The position numbers and the translations under genes are program-made. 64,000 nucleotides of DNA from Halovenus sp037080055 (GTDB taxonomy: Archaea > Halobacteriota > Halobacteria > Halobacteriales > Haloarculaceae), in NCBI RefSeq assembly GCF_037080055.1, contig NZ_JBAOJI010000005.1:62001-126000 (forward strand). Reading direction: 5' to 3'. Below the pieces are notes generated by a model, which saw only the letters and a list, made by a program, of their open reading frames with translations, made no database searches and was not told where the DNA came from. Below are positions 50,956-60,437 of this stretch, in pieces (positions within the stretch are counted from its first letter, which is position 1; each line of letters opens with the position of its first letter).

Positions 50956-52833
50956 ATGCCGGCGGGGGACGCGCCGAGTAATATGTTCGATGAGTGGCGG
51001 GCCACGACTCCGCGGGAGGATTTGGCCGAGCAATCGGTCGCCGTCCCTGGCCGACCGGAGTCGTTCGCGGATGCGGGGGCAGTCGAGTACACGACTTCGT
51101 TCGACGATCCTCGGGGCCCAAGTGACGAGATCGGGGTCCTCGAACTCCGGGGGCTGTACGCACACGCAGAGGTTGAACTGAGCGCAGACCGCCTCGACGG
51201 CGAGGGGCCGGTCGACCACGACACATACTTTCGACCGCTCCGGATCCCCTTCGATCCCGAGGAGAAGACCGAACTCACCGTCACCTGCCACGAACCTGAA
51301 GACCGATTCGGTGGGATCCACGACACGGATCTGGTCCCCGACAGCCAGTCTGTTCCGGGGATCTGGTGGGGAGCAGAAGTCGAGTCCCACCCGCTGCCGT
51401 ACGTCGACCGAATCGATATCTCGCCGGTGATCGAGGACGACGGCGTCCAACTCGATCTCCGAACGACTGTCATCACTGACGGACCGCTCGACGATCACAT
51501 CACATACTCGATCAGGCCAGCCGGGGACACCAACTCTCGGGGGATGATGCAGCGAGGCAGCATCGAGACCGACGAGGCCGGGCGGACCGTCGTCGAACAC
51601 ACAGTCGACGTTCACGATCCAGAGCTGTGGTGGCCCCGAAGACTCGGCGAGCAACATCTGTATACCCTGCGTGCGAAACTCGGCGAGACAGAACACACCT
51701 GTACGACTGGCATCTGCGCCATCGAGTTCGAGGACGGCAGTCTGCGGGTCAACGGCCAGTCGCTGTCGATCCGCGGACTGAATGTTTTGACGGCCGACGA
51801 GGCCGACATCCAGCGGGCAATCGCTTCTAACGCGAATCTCGTGCGGGCACACGGGCAGGTGCTCCCGCCGGCGTTTTACAAACGCTGTACCGAGGAAGGA
51901 CTACTCGTCTGGCAGGATCTCCCGCTCACGGGCCCCGGCGAGTTCGATACCGACCGCGGCGAGAAAGTCGCTACTGCCCTCGACCGACAGTACAGCCGCC
52001 ATCCCTGTCTCGCGGTCAGTACCGTACACGACGACCCCGTTGATGCGTTTGCGGATGGGCTTGAGACGGGCGTTCTCGATCGGCTTCGATTCCGCTATCG
52101 GGTCTGGCAGTCCAGCTACGATACCGGATCGGCCGAGCAGGTTGCGAAGTCGCTGCCAGATCATCGGCCAGCATTTCCGGTCGTCGGTGGACCTGGCGTC
52201 GATACCGAGGTCCGTTCGTACTATCCGGGCTGGTCCTACGGTGAGGCCGACGATATCGAGTCACTACTCGACAGCCACTCGGCGTCGGTCGTCGCCGAAT
52301 TCGGGGCCGGTTCGCTCGCGAGTGATCGTCGGGATGAGGGAACCGTCTGTGGCTTCGATCCCGACAAACACGACCGCCACGTCGACGGCGGTGCTACCGA
52401 GTCCCAGGAGTATCAGGCACACCTGCTGCGAACGCTGATCGAACACCTCCGGCGTCGCCGAATGGGGGCGATGGCGTTCGCGCTTCGGGATACGGATAGC
52501 GCAGGCATGGGCGTGTACGCCCACGACGGGACCGAGAAGACGGCAGCCGAAACCGTCCGGCGTGCGTTCGAGCCGATTCAGGCGTTTCTGGACACGCCCA
52601 CGGCGGAGGAAAGCCAGATCACAGTCATCAACGATACTCCACAGGGACTGTCTGCGACGCTTCGCTGGGCGGTCGACGACCGGGAGGGGACCCTCGATCT
52701 GACAGTCGGGGAAGGCGGGCGATGGGCCGGCGGCCCAATCGAAATTCCGGAAGACGCAGCGCAGGTCCGACTCGAAATCGCTGTCGACGACCGGACAGTG
52801 ACGAACAGCTACGATCTCTCCGAGTGGCGATAA
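50956..52833 (+). CDS. GH2 (beta-mannosidase-like) family protein with altered acid/base motif
   Basis: A 625-aa cytosolic protein with the layout of family 2 glycosidases: an N-terminal sugar-binding jelly-roll, an Ig-like domain (about 150-275, containing PELWWPRRLGEQHLYTL), then a TIM barrel starting at LRVNGQSLSIRGLN. The nucleophile motif is present as AEFGAGS (Glu448). The acid/base motif, normally Asn-Glu after HPS-like sequence, reads VHDDP (Asp359-Asp360). There is no signal peptide. Activity is therefore uncertain; it may be a divergent hydrolase or a carbohydrate-binding pseudoenzyme. An in-frame ATG at 50983 is an alternative start. Confidence 0.72.
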   Translation: MPAGDAPSNMFDEWRATTPREDLAEQSVAVPGRPESFADAGAVEYTTSFDDPRGPSDEIGVLELRGLYAHAEVELSADRLDGEGPVDHDTYFRPLRIPFDPEEKTELTVTCHEPEDRFGGIHDTDLVPDSQSVPGIWWGAEVESHPLPYVDRIDISPVIEDDGVQLDLRTTVITDGPLDDHITYSIRPAGDTNSRGMMQRGSIETDEAGRTVVEHTVDVHDPELWWPRRLGEQHLYTLRAKLGETEHTCTTGICAIEFEDGSLRVNGQSLSIRGLNVLTADEADIQRAIASNANLVRAHGQVLPPAFYKRCTEEGLLVWQDLPLTGPGEFDTDRGEKVATALDRQYSRHPCLAVSTVHDDPVDAFADGLETGVLDRLRFRYRVWQSSYDTGSAEQVAKSLPDHRPAFPVVGGPGVDTEVRSYYPGWSYGEADDIESLLDSHSASVVAEFGAGSLASDRRDEGTVCGFDPDKHDRHVDGGATESQEYQAHLLRTLIEHLRRRRMGAMAFALRDTDSAGMGVYAHDGTEKTAAETVRRAFEPIQAFLDTPTAEESQITVINDTPQGLSATLRWAVDDREGTLDLTVGEGGRWAGGPIEIPEDAAQVRLEIAVDDRTVTNSYDLSEWR

Positions 52834-53042
52834 GCCGCCCCATGGCAACACGCGTCAATGGGTCATTCGACCGGAATGTTTAAACCCAGTCCTGCAATAC
52901 TATCAATCACCAGAACGCGTGCGGCGTTTCGGTCGTACAGCACTTCGCCCAAAATGATAGGGAACGCCTGTTTTCGACGACAGCAGATCCAAGGGAAGAG
53001 TGTCAACGACAGCCGCAGCGCATATGGCATCGAGGTTCAACC

Positions 53043-53933
53043 ATGGCAGATTCGATAGACCAGTCCAAAAACATTGAAGTTACAGACGAAGAGCTCGAAA
53101 ACAAATCCAAAGGCGAACTTATCAAACTCGCTGGCAAGCTCCGCGACCGGCGCAACGAGCTAAACCAGATGGCCTCCGAACGGGCCTCAGAACGCGACGA
53201 TCTCAACGCTAAGACCCGCGAGAAAGTCGACGAGGCTCAGGAACACCGGGAGACTCGTGACGAACTCAACGAGCAGGTCCAGGAACACAAAGAGCAGCGC
53301 AACGAACTCAACGCCGAGGCCAACGAACTGTTCGACCGCGTCGAACAGCTCAAAGACGACGCCAAACTCGACGAGGGAAAGGATATCGAGGAGCTTGAAT
53401 CCGAGATCGAAGATCTCGAGTTCAAACAGCAAACCGAAGTTCTCGATACCGAAGACGAGCGCGAACTCATCGAGAAAATCGAGGAGAAACGCGAGAAACT
53501 CCAGGACAAAAAGGAGAAACTCGATCAGAACGAGGAGATCGACGAGATCGAGGAGGAAGCCGAGGAAGTTCGTGCCGAGGCATCCAAACACCACCAGAAG
53601 GTGACCGAGCTCGCCGACGAAGCTCAGAAACACCACAACGAGATGATCGAGGCCTACCGCGAGGCCGACGAGATCCGCGACGAGGCCGACGAGATGCACG
53701 AGAAGTTCGTCGAGGCCCAGGAAGCGGCCGACCAGCACCACGAGGACTTCGTCCGCGTCCAGAAACGACTTCGCGAACTCGACAAGAAAGAGGAAGAAGA
53801 AGAGCGCGAGGAGCGCGAAGAAGAGCAGGAAGCCGCACGCGAGGAAGCCGAAGAGATCTACCAGCAGTTCAAGGAAGGCGAAACCCTCGATACCGAGGAT
53901 CTGATGAAACTGCAGAAGACGGGTCTGCTGTAA
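53043..53933 (+). CDS. COG1340-like archaeal coiled-coil protein
   Basis: A 296-aa protein that is almost entirely coiled coil, with continuous heptads of Glu, Lys, Arg, Asp and Leu from residue 20 to about 270 and a short folded tail (TLDTEDLMKLQKTGLL). It matches the description of COG1340, a family kept across archaea with no proven function; ribosome- or chromosome-related roles have been guessed. A CATATGGC element around 53020 lies some 23-25 nt upstream of the ATG. Confidence 0.82.
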   Translation: MADSIDQSKNIEVTDEELENKSKGELIKLAGKLRDRRNELNQMASERASERDDLNAKTREKVDEAQEHRETRDELNEQVQEHKEQRNELNAEANELFDRVEQLKDDAKLDEGKDIEELESEIEDLEFKQQTEVLDTEDERELIEKIEEKREKLQDKKEKLDQNEEIDEIEEEAEEVRAEASKHHQKVTELADEAQKHHNEMIEAYREADEIRDEADEMHEKFVEAQEAADQHHEDFVRVQKRLRELDKKEEEEEREEREEEQEAAREEAEEIYQQFKEGETLDTEDLMKLQKTGLL

Positions 53934-53973
53934 TTAGTTCCGGCTAATCCGAGACGGCGTATTTTCACACCGC

Positions 53974-54483
53974 TCAGATCCCGACAGCCAACAGTGCAGC
54001 ATCGGCCAGCAACAGCACCGCACAGCCGACGCTTCCCAGCAGATACGGCTGCACTCGGTCGAGAAGCGTCGCCGTCTCCACCCCCTGGGGCAGTATCTCG
54101 GGTGGAAATCCCTCCTGCAGGTAGGTACCGAACCCGATATCTCCGACCGTCCGGCGCATCTGGAGGACACCAACTTCGATCAGCGTATTCATCACGCTCC
54201 ACAGCCCCAGCATCGTCAGTACAGCCCAACCACGGGGTGTTTCGAGGAGGATCGACAGAGGAAGATACCGGGCCCAGATCATGTACGCGCCAGTGATCGG
54301 GAGAACGACACCGGTCCAGCGCGTGATCAGCAAGAGTCGGTGAAGCTGTTCGGTGAACATCTCGGCGCTGAGTCGACCGGCCCGTGCCCCCGGAAGGACG
54401 GCGTACGCGACGTACAGCGTCGCGCCCGTCCACAGCGCCGCCGAGAGCACGTGCAACACGTACGCCGCCGTCAGTACGACCAT
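53974..54483 (-). CDS. CopD-like/DUF2269-like four-helix membrane protein
   Basis: A 169-aa protein with four hydrophobic helices. The first has the CopD-type HVLSAALWTGATLYVA (His and Trp-Thr-Gly), the second is near LITRWTGVVLPITGAYM. The C-terminal helix is LLGSVGCAVLLLADAALLAV. Such proteins are linked to copper uptake or heme-containing membrane oxidoreductases; no metal-binding gene is adjacent. The ATG at 54483 is preferred because the upstream frame is Arg-rich and non-haloarchaeal. It is convergent with the coiled-coil gene. Confidence 0.72.
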   Translation of the reverse strand: MVVLTAAYVLHVLSAALWTGATLYVAYAVLPGARAGRLSAEMFTEQLHRLLLITRWTGVVLPITGAYMIWARYLPLSILLETPRGWAVLTMLGLWSVMNTLIEVGVLQMRRTVGDIGFGTYLQEGFPPEILPQGVETATLLDRVQPYLLGSVGCAVLLLADAALLAVGI

Positions 54484-54551
54484 CACCCACCTCTTTGACC
54501 GGAGACGGCAAAAAACGGTCCCGCGATACCGCGGGCTCTCAGACCTCCGAC

Positions 54552-55253
54552 TCACTCGACAGGGAGCCCAGCGGTATCGATGGCGTCGCGTCGCCCGTCG
54601 AGGACGCCGAACCGTTCGCTCCGACGGCGTTCGAGCCAGTACAGCAATCGCTCGGCCCACTGGAGTTTGTGACGCTTCTCGGTGCTCACCGTCGGATCGT
54701 CGAACGCCCAGCCAGGAAAGACCAGTTCGGCTGCGCCGAGGGCGTCTGCAAAAAACGCCGCCCGGTCGCCGTCGGTGAACCCGCCGAAGTTCCGAACTCC
54801 GTCCGCAGGTTCAGCCTGCGTCGTTGGGATTACGAATTCGGCGTCGAGCGTCGGGATCCACTCCGATAGTGTGGGAACGTTGTCGCCGTGAGCGTGGACT
54901 GCGACGGGAGTGTCCTCTTCGGTGAGTTCGCGGACAGTGTCGGGATTCTTGTCGAGATCAGTCACCATACAGTCGACCGCAATCCCGTGTTCTCGGAGTC
55001 GATCAGCAGCGATCGATGCGGCCACGACAGTATCTGCATTCCGGGCCGTTACCAACTCGGCCTGTTCGGTCAGGGAGCCAGCACCGCCGGCGATAGCGAC
55101 CGTTTCGTCACCGAAATCGAGCTGTGAGGGCTCGAAGGTGTCCGAGTCCAGCAGTGTTGCGAGACGATCACGGGCCTGCTTGTCACCGTCACGACCGTAG
55201 CCGAAGTCCGCAAGAATCTGCTCGTACACCGGTTCCCAGTCGGCGAAATCCAC
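54552..55253 (-). CDS. mptE: 6-hydroxymethyl-7,8-dihydropterin pyrophosphokinase (archaeal MptE)
   Basis: A 233-aa protein of the DUF115/MptE family: VAIAGGAGSLTEQ near residue 50, VVAASIAADRLREHGI near 76, VTDLDKNPD near 97 and AVHAHGDNVPTL near 116. It activates the hydroxymethyldihydropterin ring with ATP for condensation with p-aminobenzoate, replacing bacterial FolK. The folP gene lies upstream on the same strand (142 nt away), so the two consecutive steps of folate-type cofactor synthesis are together. Confidence 0.9.
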   Translation of the reverse strand: MDFADWEPVYEQILADFGYGRDGDKQARDRLATLLDSDTFEPSQLDFGDETVAIAGGAGSLTEQAELVTARNADTVVAASIAADRLREHGIAVDCMVTDLDKNPDTVRELTEEDTPVAVHAHGDNVPTLSEWIPTLDAEFVIPTTQAEPADGVRNFGGFTDGDRAAFFADALGAAELVFPGWAFDDPTVSTEKRHKLQWAERLLYWLERRRSERFGVLDGRRDAIDTAGLPVE

Positions 55254-55395
55254 GGCTACACACCTCTCTGTCGGGTATGTCGAGTGGGTCCGATATAAAC
55301 CGGGTTGAGCCGAAATGGCACACCGAACTGCCCCTGCCCGAGTATGCCCTTTCGGCCGTCATTGGCTGATTTTGGCTCTTGGGGTATAAGTTTTC

Positions 55396-56520
55396 TCACC
55401 GAGAACCCCTCAGAATTGCCGTTAACGCCCGGGAGAGTCGGTCGTTGGCCGTCACTGTGTCGGCCACTGCTCGGACCGATTTGACCGATCCGGCGACGAA
55501 CACCGGGTCGCCCCCGCCGACAGCAACGTTGCACTCTCTGCCCGCTTCCCGGAGCGTCGCCGCCGCCTCCTCGTCCAGCCCGCGCAGTTCGGCCGCCACC
55601 GTCACACCGGCTTCGGCGGTGTCGCCGTCGTCGACGTACCGCTGTGCGTCGCCCACCGACTGCACGTCGAGTTCCTCGACCTCGATTCCGTCGATGGTCG
55701 TGTTGGTCCGCTCGGGCGTGAACGCATCGCCGACCAGCGCGGCATCTCGGGTCTCGGCCACGTCGTGTGTTCTGACGATGTGTGCACCGCGCTCGACGGC
55801 CATCGATGTGGCAGCGAGCGAGACGGGCAGAGCCTCCTCGGTATCCCGGTCAGCGATCGATCGCAGGAAGTTCTTCCGGTTGATCGAGACGAGCATCGGC
55901 TGGCCGATGGCCCGGAACTCCCGGAGTCGGCGGAAGGTCTCGCGGTCGTCCTCGATGGTCTTGTCCTCGCTCCACCCGCCAAAGGCCGGATCGATGATCG
56001 TCTTCTCGGTCAGTCCGTTCTGGAAGAGGGCGTCGTAGATGTCGTCGACATCCTCGATTGCGCCCGGCCGTTCGAGATCCGGCGGGCTGGCCATCTTGCC
56101 GACGGCAACGTCGTACTCGTCACAGACGCGGGGCATCTCGGGATCGGCGAACCCGCAGATGTCGTTGACCATCTCGTAGCCCTCGCTGAGGGCTTTCTCG
56201 GCGACCTCGTGATAGCGGGTTTCGATGGAGAAGATGGCGTCGCCGCTGACGCTTTCCATCGTCTCGATGGCGGTATCGAGTCGGTCGAGTTCTTCTTCGG
56301 CCGAGAGCACCTCGAATTTTTTGTTGGCCGATTCGAGACCCACGTCGACGATATCTGCACCCTGTCCGATGAGCTGTTCGTCGACGTACTCGGCGGCGTC
56401 GCCGGGGTCGTCGAAGACTGACGGCTTGTACGGGGACTCTTGGCTGACGTTCAACACGCCCATGATCCGCGGGGGGTGGTCGTCACCGATCTTCAGTCCG
56501 GCCGCGTCGACAGTTCGCAT
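55396..56520 (-). CDS. folP: Dihydropteroate synthase
   Basis: A 374-aa protein. The first 260 residues are a pterin-binding TIM barrel: PRIMGVLNVSQESPYKPSVF (residues 17-36), GADIVDVGLESANKK, MVNDICGFADPEM, SINRKNFLRS and VRTHDVAET. The C-terminal 100 residues (from DVQSVGDAQRYVDDGDTAEA) form an extra domain of the kind seen in archaeal DHPS. It joins p-aminobenzoate to the pterin pyrophosphate made by MptE. Length exceeds bacterial FolP because of the extra domain. Confidence 0.9.
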   Translation of the reverse strand: MRTVDAAGLKIGDDHPPRIMGVLNVSQESPYKPSVFDDPGDAAEYVDEQLIGQGADIVDVGLESANKKFEVLSAEEELDRLDTAIETMESVSGDAIFSIETRYHEVAEKALSEGYEMVNDICGFADPEMPRVCDEYDVAVGKMASPPDLERPGAIEDVDDIYDALFQNGLTEKTIIDPAFGGWSEDKTIEDDRETFRRLREFRAIGQPMLVSINRKNFLRSIADRDTEEALPVSLAATSMAVERGAHIVRTHDVAETRDAALVGDAFTPERTNTTIDGIEVEELDVQSVGDAQRYVDDGDTAEAGVTVAAELRGLDEEAAATLREAGRECNVAVGGGDPVFVAGSVKSVRAVADTVTANDRLSRALTAILRGSR

Positions 56521-56647
56521 ACACGCCTGTTGGCTTTGAGACTGTTAAGCCGGTCGGTCCCGGCCAGTCTCTACCGACAGCAGCGGCTCCGCGGGATCCA
56601 TCAAAAACAGAGAGAAAGGGATTGGGTCAGCGCGCTCGTGTCACCGA

Positions 56648-57466
56648 TCAGGGGCCGGCGTTGTCCGGTGGTCCCCCTCCGCGGTTTTTCTCTTCTTCTT
56701 CGTCTTCTTCTTCATCTTCCTCCTCTTCGTCGTCACCGCCAGCGTCGTCCGGTGGTCCACCGTTATCACCGGGGCCAGCATCTTCGGGCGGGCCGGCGTC
56801 GCTGTCGTTATCTGGACCGGCGTCTTCGGGCGGCCCAGCGTCACTCTTGTTCTCCGGACCGGCGTGTTCGGGCGGACCGGGTTCGCTGTCGTTGCCCGGA
56901 CCGGCGTGGTCGGGAATCTTGTCGGCAGCCGGGTTGTTATCGAGGACGAACGAAGAGACCAACTGTCCGATCGGCTGGTCGGTCTCGTTTTCGGTCGTCT
57001 CGTTCTGGTCCGTCGTGTTCTCGTCGAGTAGCGAGTCGACGAACGAGGAGACTAGCTGCCCGAATGCGTCCTCTTCTCCAGCCTCTTCTTCGTCTTCTTC
57101 TTCACTCTCCTCGTCTTCTGCGCTCGCTTCGAGGTCTGCCTCTGTGGAGACTGTCCCGTTGTCGACAGTCGCCATCACCTCGACGCTCATGTTATCGTCC
57201 GGCGCGGGGAGTTCGACCTCACCGTCGTCGTCGGTCGTGTACGCTCCCGTGCCGTTGTACGTGGTGTTATCGACTGCTGTTACATCGACTGTACTGTTCT
57301 CGACTGCCGAGTCGTTCTGTGTAATCGTCACTGTAACTTCCCCGTCGTCGTCCTGTGCAACGGAGATGTCCGCGTGCCCGTCCGCGGCGACCGTCGTGGC
57401 TCCGGCGGCGAGCACGGCCCCACCGAGTGCCAGTGCGACTACCATCAGTATTGTCTTTCTACGCAT
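56648..57466 (-). CDS. Secreted acidic Gly/Pro-repeat protein
   Basis: A 272-aa protein with a Sec-type signal sequence (LMVVALALGGAVLAAGATTV), a small beta domain (about 30-105), a long Glu/Asp stretch, two related blocks GQLVSSFVDSLLDEN and GQLVSSFVLDNN, then about four tandem 14-residue repeats of the type AGPxNxSxxGPPEx (residues about 190-245), another Glu run and a final GGGPPDNAGP. Many Asn-x-Ser/Thr sites suggest N-glycosylation. No transmembrane anchor is seen at the C terminus. The start is ATG 57466. Probably a cell-surface or extracellular matrix protein; no family recognised. Confidence 0.68.
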   Translation of the reverse strand: MRRKTILMVVALALGGAVLAAGATTVAADGHADISVAQDDDGEVTVTITQNDSAVENSTVDVTAVDNTTYNGTGAYTTDDDGEVELPAPDDNMSVEVMATVDNGTVSTEADLEASAEDEESEEEDEEEAGEEDAFGQLVSSFVDSLLDENTTDQNETTENETDQPIGQLVSSFVLDNNPAADKIPDHAGPGNDSEPGPPEHAGPENKSDAGPPEDAGPDNDSDAGPPEDAGPGDNGGPPDDAGGDDEEEEDEEEDEEEEKNRGGGPPDNAGP

Positions 57467-57620
57467 TGTAACCAATTCTTACTCGGAAATACACCTAAAC
57501 CCCCTCTCCTGTTCAGTTCGTTCAGCCACTTGAATACGCGTTCCAGTACTGTCAGAGCGGTGTTTAGAAGGTTTAAAACAGAGTCTAGGAGTTTAATTCT
57601 CCGTTGGGGGCTTGTCGGTC

Positions 57621-58919
57621 TTACTGCTGGGCACGCTCGAACAGCGCCGTCGCATGTTCGGTGGCGTCCTCGATGGCGCCATCTAGGTCGAGCGTCTGGA
57701 GCTCTCGATCCGCCATCAGGACCGACCCGTCACAGATCGTGTGTCGAACGTCACTCCCCTTGACGGCGTAGACGAGATGGCTGAGGAGGTCGTGCTGTGG
57801 CGTCAGGTGAGCGGCGTCGAGGTCGAGCACTGCGAGGTCGGCGTTCGCGCCGGTCTCGATTCGCCCGCTGTCGACGCCGACGGCCTCGGCGCTGCCCGTC
57901 GTCGCCATCTCGACGGCCGCCGATGCGTCGACGGCCCGCGCGTCGTCGGCGGCCAGTTTGCCCAGCATCGCCGCGTCGCGCATCTCGTCGAACATATCGA
58001 GGTCGTTGTTCGACGCCGCGCCGTCGGTTCCGAGTCCGACCGGGACGCCCGCGTCCAGCAACTCCTGGACGGGAGCCATCCCGCTGGCGAGTTTCATGTT
58101 CGAGGCCGGGTTGTGGATGACTGCCGTCTCTCGTTCGGCGAGCAGTTCTATCTCCCGGTCGTCGACGTGGACGCCGTGGGCGAGGAACGAATCGTCGGCG
58201 AGCAGCTCGAGGTCGTCGGCGTATTCCAGCGGTCGCTCGTCGTACTCCGCGACGAGTGGGTCGACCTCGTTTTCGGTCTCGTTTGCGTGGAAGTGGATCG
58301 GAATCCCTGCTTCGCGGGCCGTCGGGACGTACTCCCGATAGAACGCCTCGTCAACGGTCGTGAGGCTGTGGGGGGTGAACATCGTCTGTACGCGGCCCTC
58401 GGCGTATCCGTCGTACTCCCGGGCGAACGCCAGTGCCTCCTCGAAGTCCTCGTGTGCGGCCTCGTCGTCTTTGCCGACGGTGATCGCCCCGTGGCCGAGT
58501 CGTGCGCGGATGCCGGCCTCTTCGACAACCTCGGCGACCTCGGGCATGAAGAAGTACATGTCCGCGAAGGCGGTGGTTCCAGAGCGGATCATCTCCGCGA
58601 TACCCAGCGCCGCGCCCGCCCGCACGTCCCCGGCCTGCAGTTCGGCCTCGACGGGCCAGATGTCCTCCTGTAGCCAGTCGTCGAGTTGCTTGTCGTCGGC
58701 GCTGCCCCGGAACAGCGTCATCGCGACGTGGGTGTGGGCGTTGACCAGTCCAGGAATGACCAGTCCGTCGCTGGCGTCGAGTTCGCGGTCGGCGTCGGCC
58801 TCGCCCGGGTCGACGACACCCTCGATTGTTCCTGCGTCCGTGTCGACGAGAACGTCTGCGCGATCGATACTGTGATCGGGCCGGAGGACCTGCCCGCCTG
58901 TGACTGCCAGGTTGCTCAT
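57621..58919 (-). CDS. Amidohydrolase of the MtaD/DadD type (5'-deoxyadenosine / SAH deaminase)
   Basis: A 432-aa metal-dependent hydrolase: metal-binding HTHVAMTLFRG (residues 61-71), substrate-site His in TMFTPHSLTT, metal His in IPIHFHANETENEV, and GLGTDGAASNNDLDMFDEM near residue 300. This set marks the adenosine-type deaminases MtaD/DadD that convert S-adenosylhomocysteine, 5'-deoxyadenosine or methylthioadenosine to inosine analogues. It removes by-products of SAM enzymes. A GTG/ATG choice is not needed; the ATG at 58919 fits the family. Confidence 0.9.
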   Translation of the reverse strand: MSNLAVTGGQVLRPDHSIDRADVLVDTDAGTIEGVVDPGEADADRELDASDGLVIPGLVNAHTHVAMTLFRGSADDKQLDDWLQEDIWPVEAELQAGDVRAGAALGIAEMIRSGTTAFADMYFFMPEVAEVVEEAGIRARLGHGAITVGKDDEAAHEDFEEALAFAREYDGYAEGRVQTMFTPHSLTTVDEAFYREYVPTAREAGIPIHFHANETENEVDPLVAEYDERPLEYADDLELLADDSFLAHGVHVDDREIELLAERETAVIHNPASNMKLASGMAPVQELLDAGVPVGLGTDGAASNNDLDMFDEMRDAAMLGKLAADDARAVDASAAVEMATTGSAEAVGVDSGRIETGANADLAVLDLDAAHLTPQHDLLSHLVYAVKGSDVRHTICDGSVLMADRELQTLDLDGAIEDATEHATALFERAQQ

Positions 58920-58954
58920 ACCCCATGTGGCTCGCCGAACGCGCTTAGTCTCTT

Positions 58955-59296
58955 TTACTGGCGGCGAGGTAACACCTGTCCCCAGACGTGTTTGTCGAGC
59001 AGCCGAACCGTCATCGGCTCGGTGACTGTGAGACAGCAGGACAGTCTGGGATAGCCAAAGCGGACCGCGGCGGCGTCGTGCCAGTGTTCCGGCTCCGGTG
59101 CCGGATCGACCTCGACGGTACAGGTGGCACAGAGGCCGCGCCCGCCGCAGTTGGCGTGTTTCGAGACAGTGCCGTACACCTCGAACCCGTGTTCGAGCAA
59201 GGCATCACGGAGGATGTGACCGCGTTCGACCTCGATCGTGTGCTCGTCGTCGCCGTCGAGTACTGTGACCGCGACGGTGTCCTGTTCGTCACTCAC
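58955..59296 (-). CDS. 2Fe-2S ferredoxin
   Basis: A 113-aa ferredoxin with Cys50, Cys56 and Cys59 in ANCGGRGLCATCTVEV (C-x5-C-x2-C) and the fourth ligand in the double Cys LSCCLTV (87/88). The spacing is like the adrenodoxin or the C-x5-C subgroup rather than the major halophilic plant-type ferredoxin, and the acidic N-terminal insertion of the latter is absent. It is an electron carrier for an unknown partner. It follows, 52 nt downstream, the CPBP protease gene on the same strand and precedes the deaminase. Confidence 0.88.
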   Translation of the reverse strand: MSDEQDTVAVTVLDGDDEHTIEVERGHILRDALLEHGFEVYGTVSKHANCGGRGLCATCTVEVDPAPEPEHWHDAAAVRFGYPRLSCCLTVTEPMTVRLLDKHVWGQVLPRRQ

Positions 59297-59348
59297 TATC
59301 GTTCTCTTGGACTTCGGAGCAAAAACCGTCTTGGTGGGTTCGACTCGC

Positions 59349-60437
59349 TCACAGCGGAACGAGTTCGACCGCCCGGTGGGCGAGTATCACCGTTGCGGCC
59401 CCACCGGGACCGAAGAAGGCCGCAGAGATGAGAATCGAGTTGTGCAGCGAGTGCAACAGCCAGGGGACGACCAGGTTCCCGGTGTACTCGTAGACGGCCC
59501 CGAGCACGAGCGATGTCACCGCTAGCACCGAGATGGTCGTGAGAACGGCGATGGGGTCAGTCGAGCCGAGTGCGATCACGTGGACTGACGCGAAGATGAC
59601 CGACGCGGCGATGATTCCCGGCACCGCCGAAAACCGTTCGCGGAGGCGGTTCTGGATCACGCCGCGGTAGAGAATCTCCTCGCAGGGTCCGATGACGAAA
59701 AACATGAGTGCGAACACGCCGGCGATAAGAATCGGGTCCGTGCCGGCACTCTCGGTGAGTTGTTGGGCGCTTTCGTTCTGTGCACCCTCTACCTGGAGGA
59801 GCGTGATGATAATCGAGACGATGATCACGAGCCCGAGAATCCCGATGTACCCGACGATGACCATCCCCAAGTCCTTGAGGCTGGGGAACCGGACGCCGAG
59901 ATACTCGCGGATGTTCGTCCACGTGAACTCCCGTGTATGTCGTAGATAGGCGAGTGCGAGCCCGAAAAAGCCGAAGTACTGGCCGACCGCCGCGCCGACG
60001 ATCAGCGCCGCTCCGGTCGACAGCTGTAGGATGCCGACCAGCGGTGCTGAGAGAAGGGTAAACGTCAGCAAAAGCACGATACTCAGTACCGCCAGCCCGA
60101 ATCCCGCCGCAATCGGTCGCCATCCTGGTTCGCTGTCCCGCGTCAGTCCGGGCAACCCGGGCGGTGCCCGGCCACGGTTGGTTTCGTCCCGGCGGGTCTG
60201 CTGGGACTGTCGGTCGCCGCTGTGGGCTCGCCCGGTGGGCTGGCGTTCCGGTTGAGACTCCCAACCACCGTTTTCCGCAGGCGACCGGTCCGTCCTCTGC
60301 CTGTCGCGTGCGACTCCGGGCGTCGATCCGTCGGCGGCCTCGTTTTCGGTCCCACACTGCGGACAGAAGTAATCAGTCGGCTCCAACAGCTCGCCGCAGG
60401 AGGGGCAGTATTGCTCGTCGCCACCAGTGTCTCCCAT
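59349..60437 (-). CDS. CPBP (Abi) family intramembrane metalloprotease with N-terminal zinc ribbon
   Basis: A 362-aa protein. Residues 10-30 hold a zinc ribbon (CPSCGELLEPTDYFCPQCG). A disordered Arg/Gln/Gly linker reaches about residue 100. Then come about eight membrane helices with the CPBP motifs GPCEEILYRGVIQNRL (Glu-Glu and Arg) and FASVHVIAL (His). CPBP proteins include type II CAAX-prenyl proteases and bacteriocin-immunity proteases; the substrate is unknown. ATG 60437 places the zinc ribbon at the N terminus, as is common in haloarchaea. Confidence 0.87.
   Translation of the reverse strand: MGDTGGDEQYCPSCGELLEPTDYFCPQCGTENEAADGSTPGVARDRQRTDRSPAENGGWESQPERQPTGRAHSGDRQSQQTRRDETNRGRAPPGLPGLTRDSEPGWRPIAAGFGLAVLSIVLLLTFTLLSAPLVGILQLSTGAALIVGAAVGQYFGFFGLALAYLRHTREFTWTNIREYLGVRFPSLKDLGMVIVGYIGILGLVIIVSIIITLLQVEGAQNESAQQLTESAGTDPILIAGVFALMFFVIGPCEEILYRGVIQNRLRERFSAVPGIIAASVIFASVHVIALGSTDPIAVLTTISVLAVTSLVLGAVYEYTGNLVVPWLLHSLHNSILISAAFFGPGGAATVILAHRAVELVPL

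Noticed and set aside
52834..53042. Small gene upstream of the coiled-coil protein
   Set aside because: An open frame at 52858-53058 has untypical composition and runs into the start of the coiled-coil gene; the stretch is better read as promoter region.
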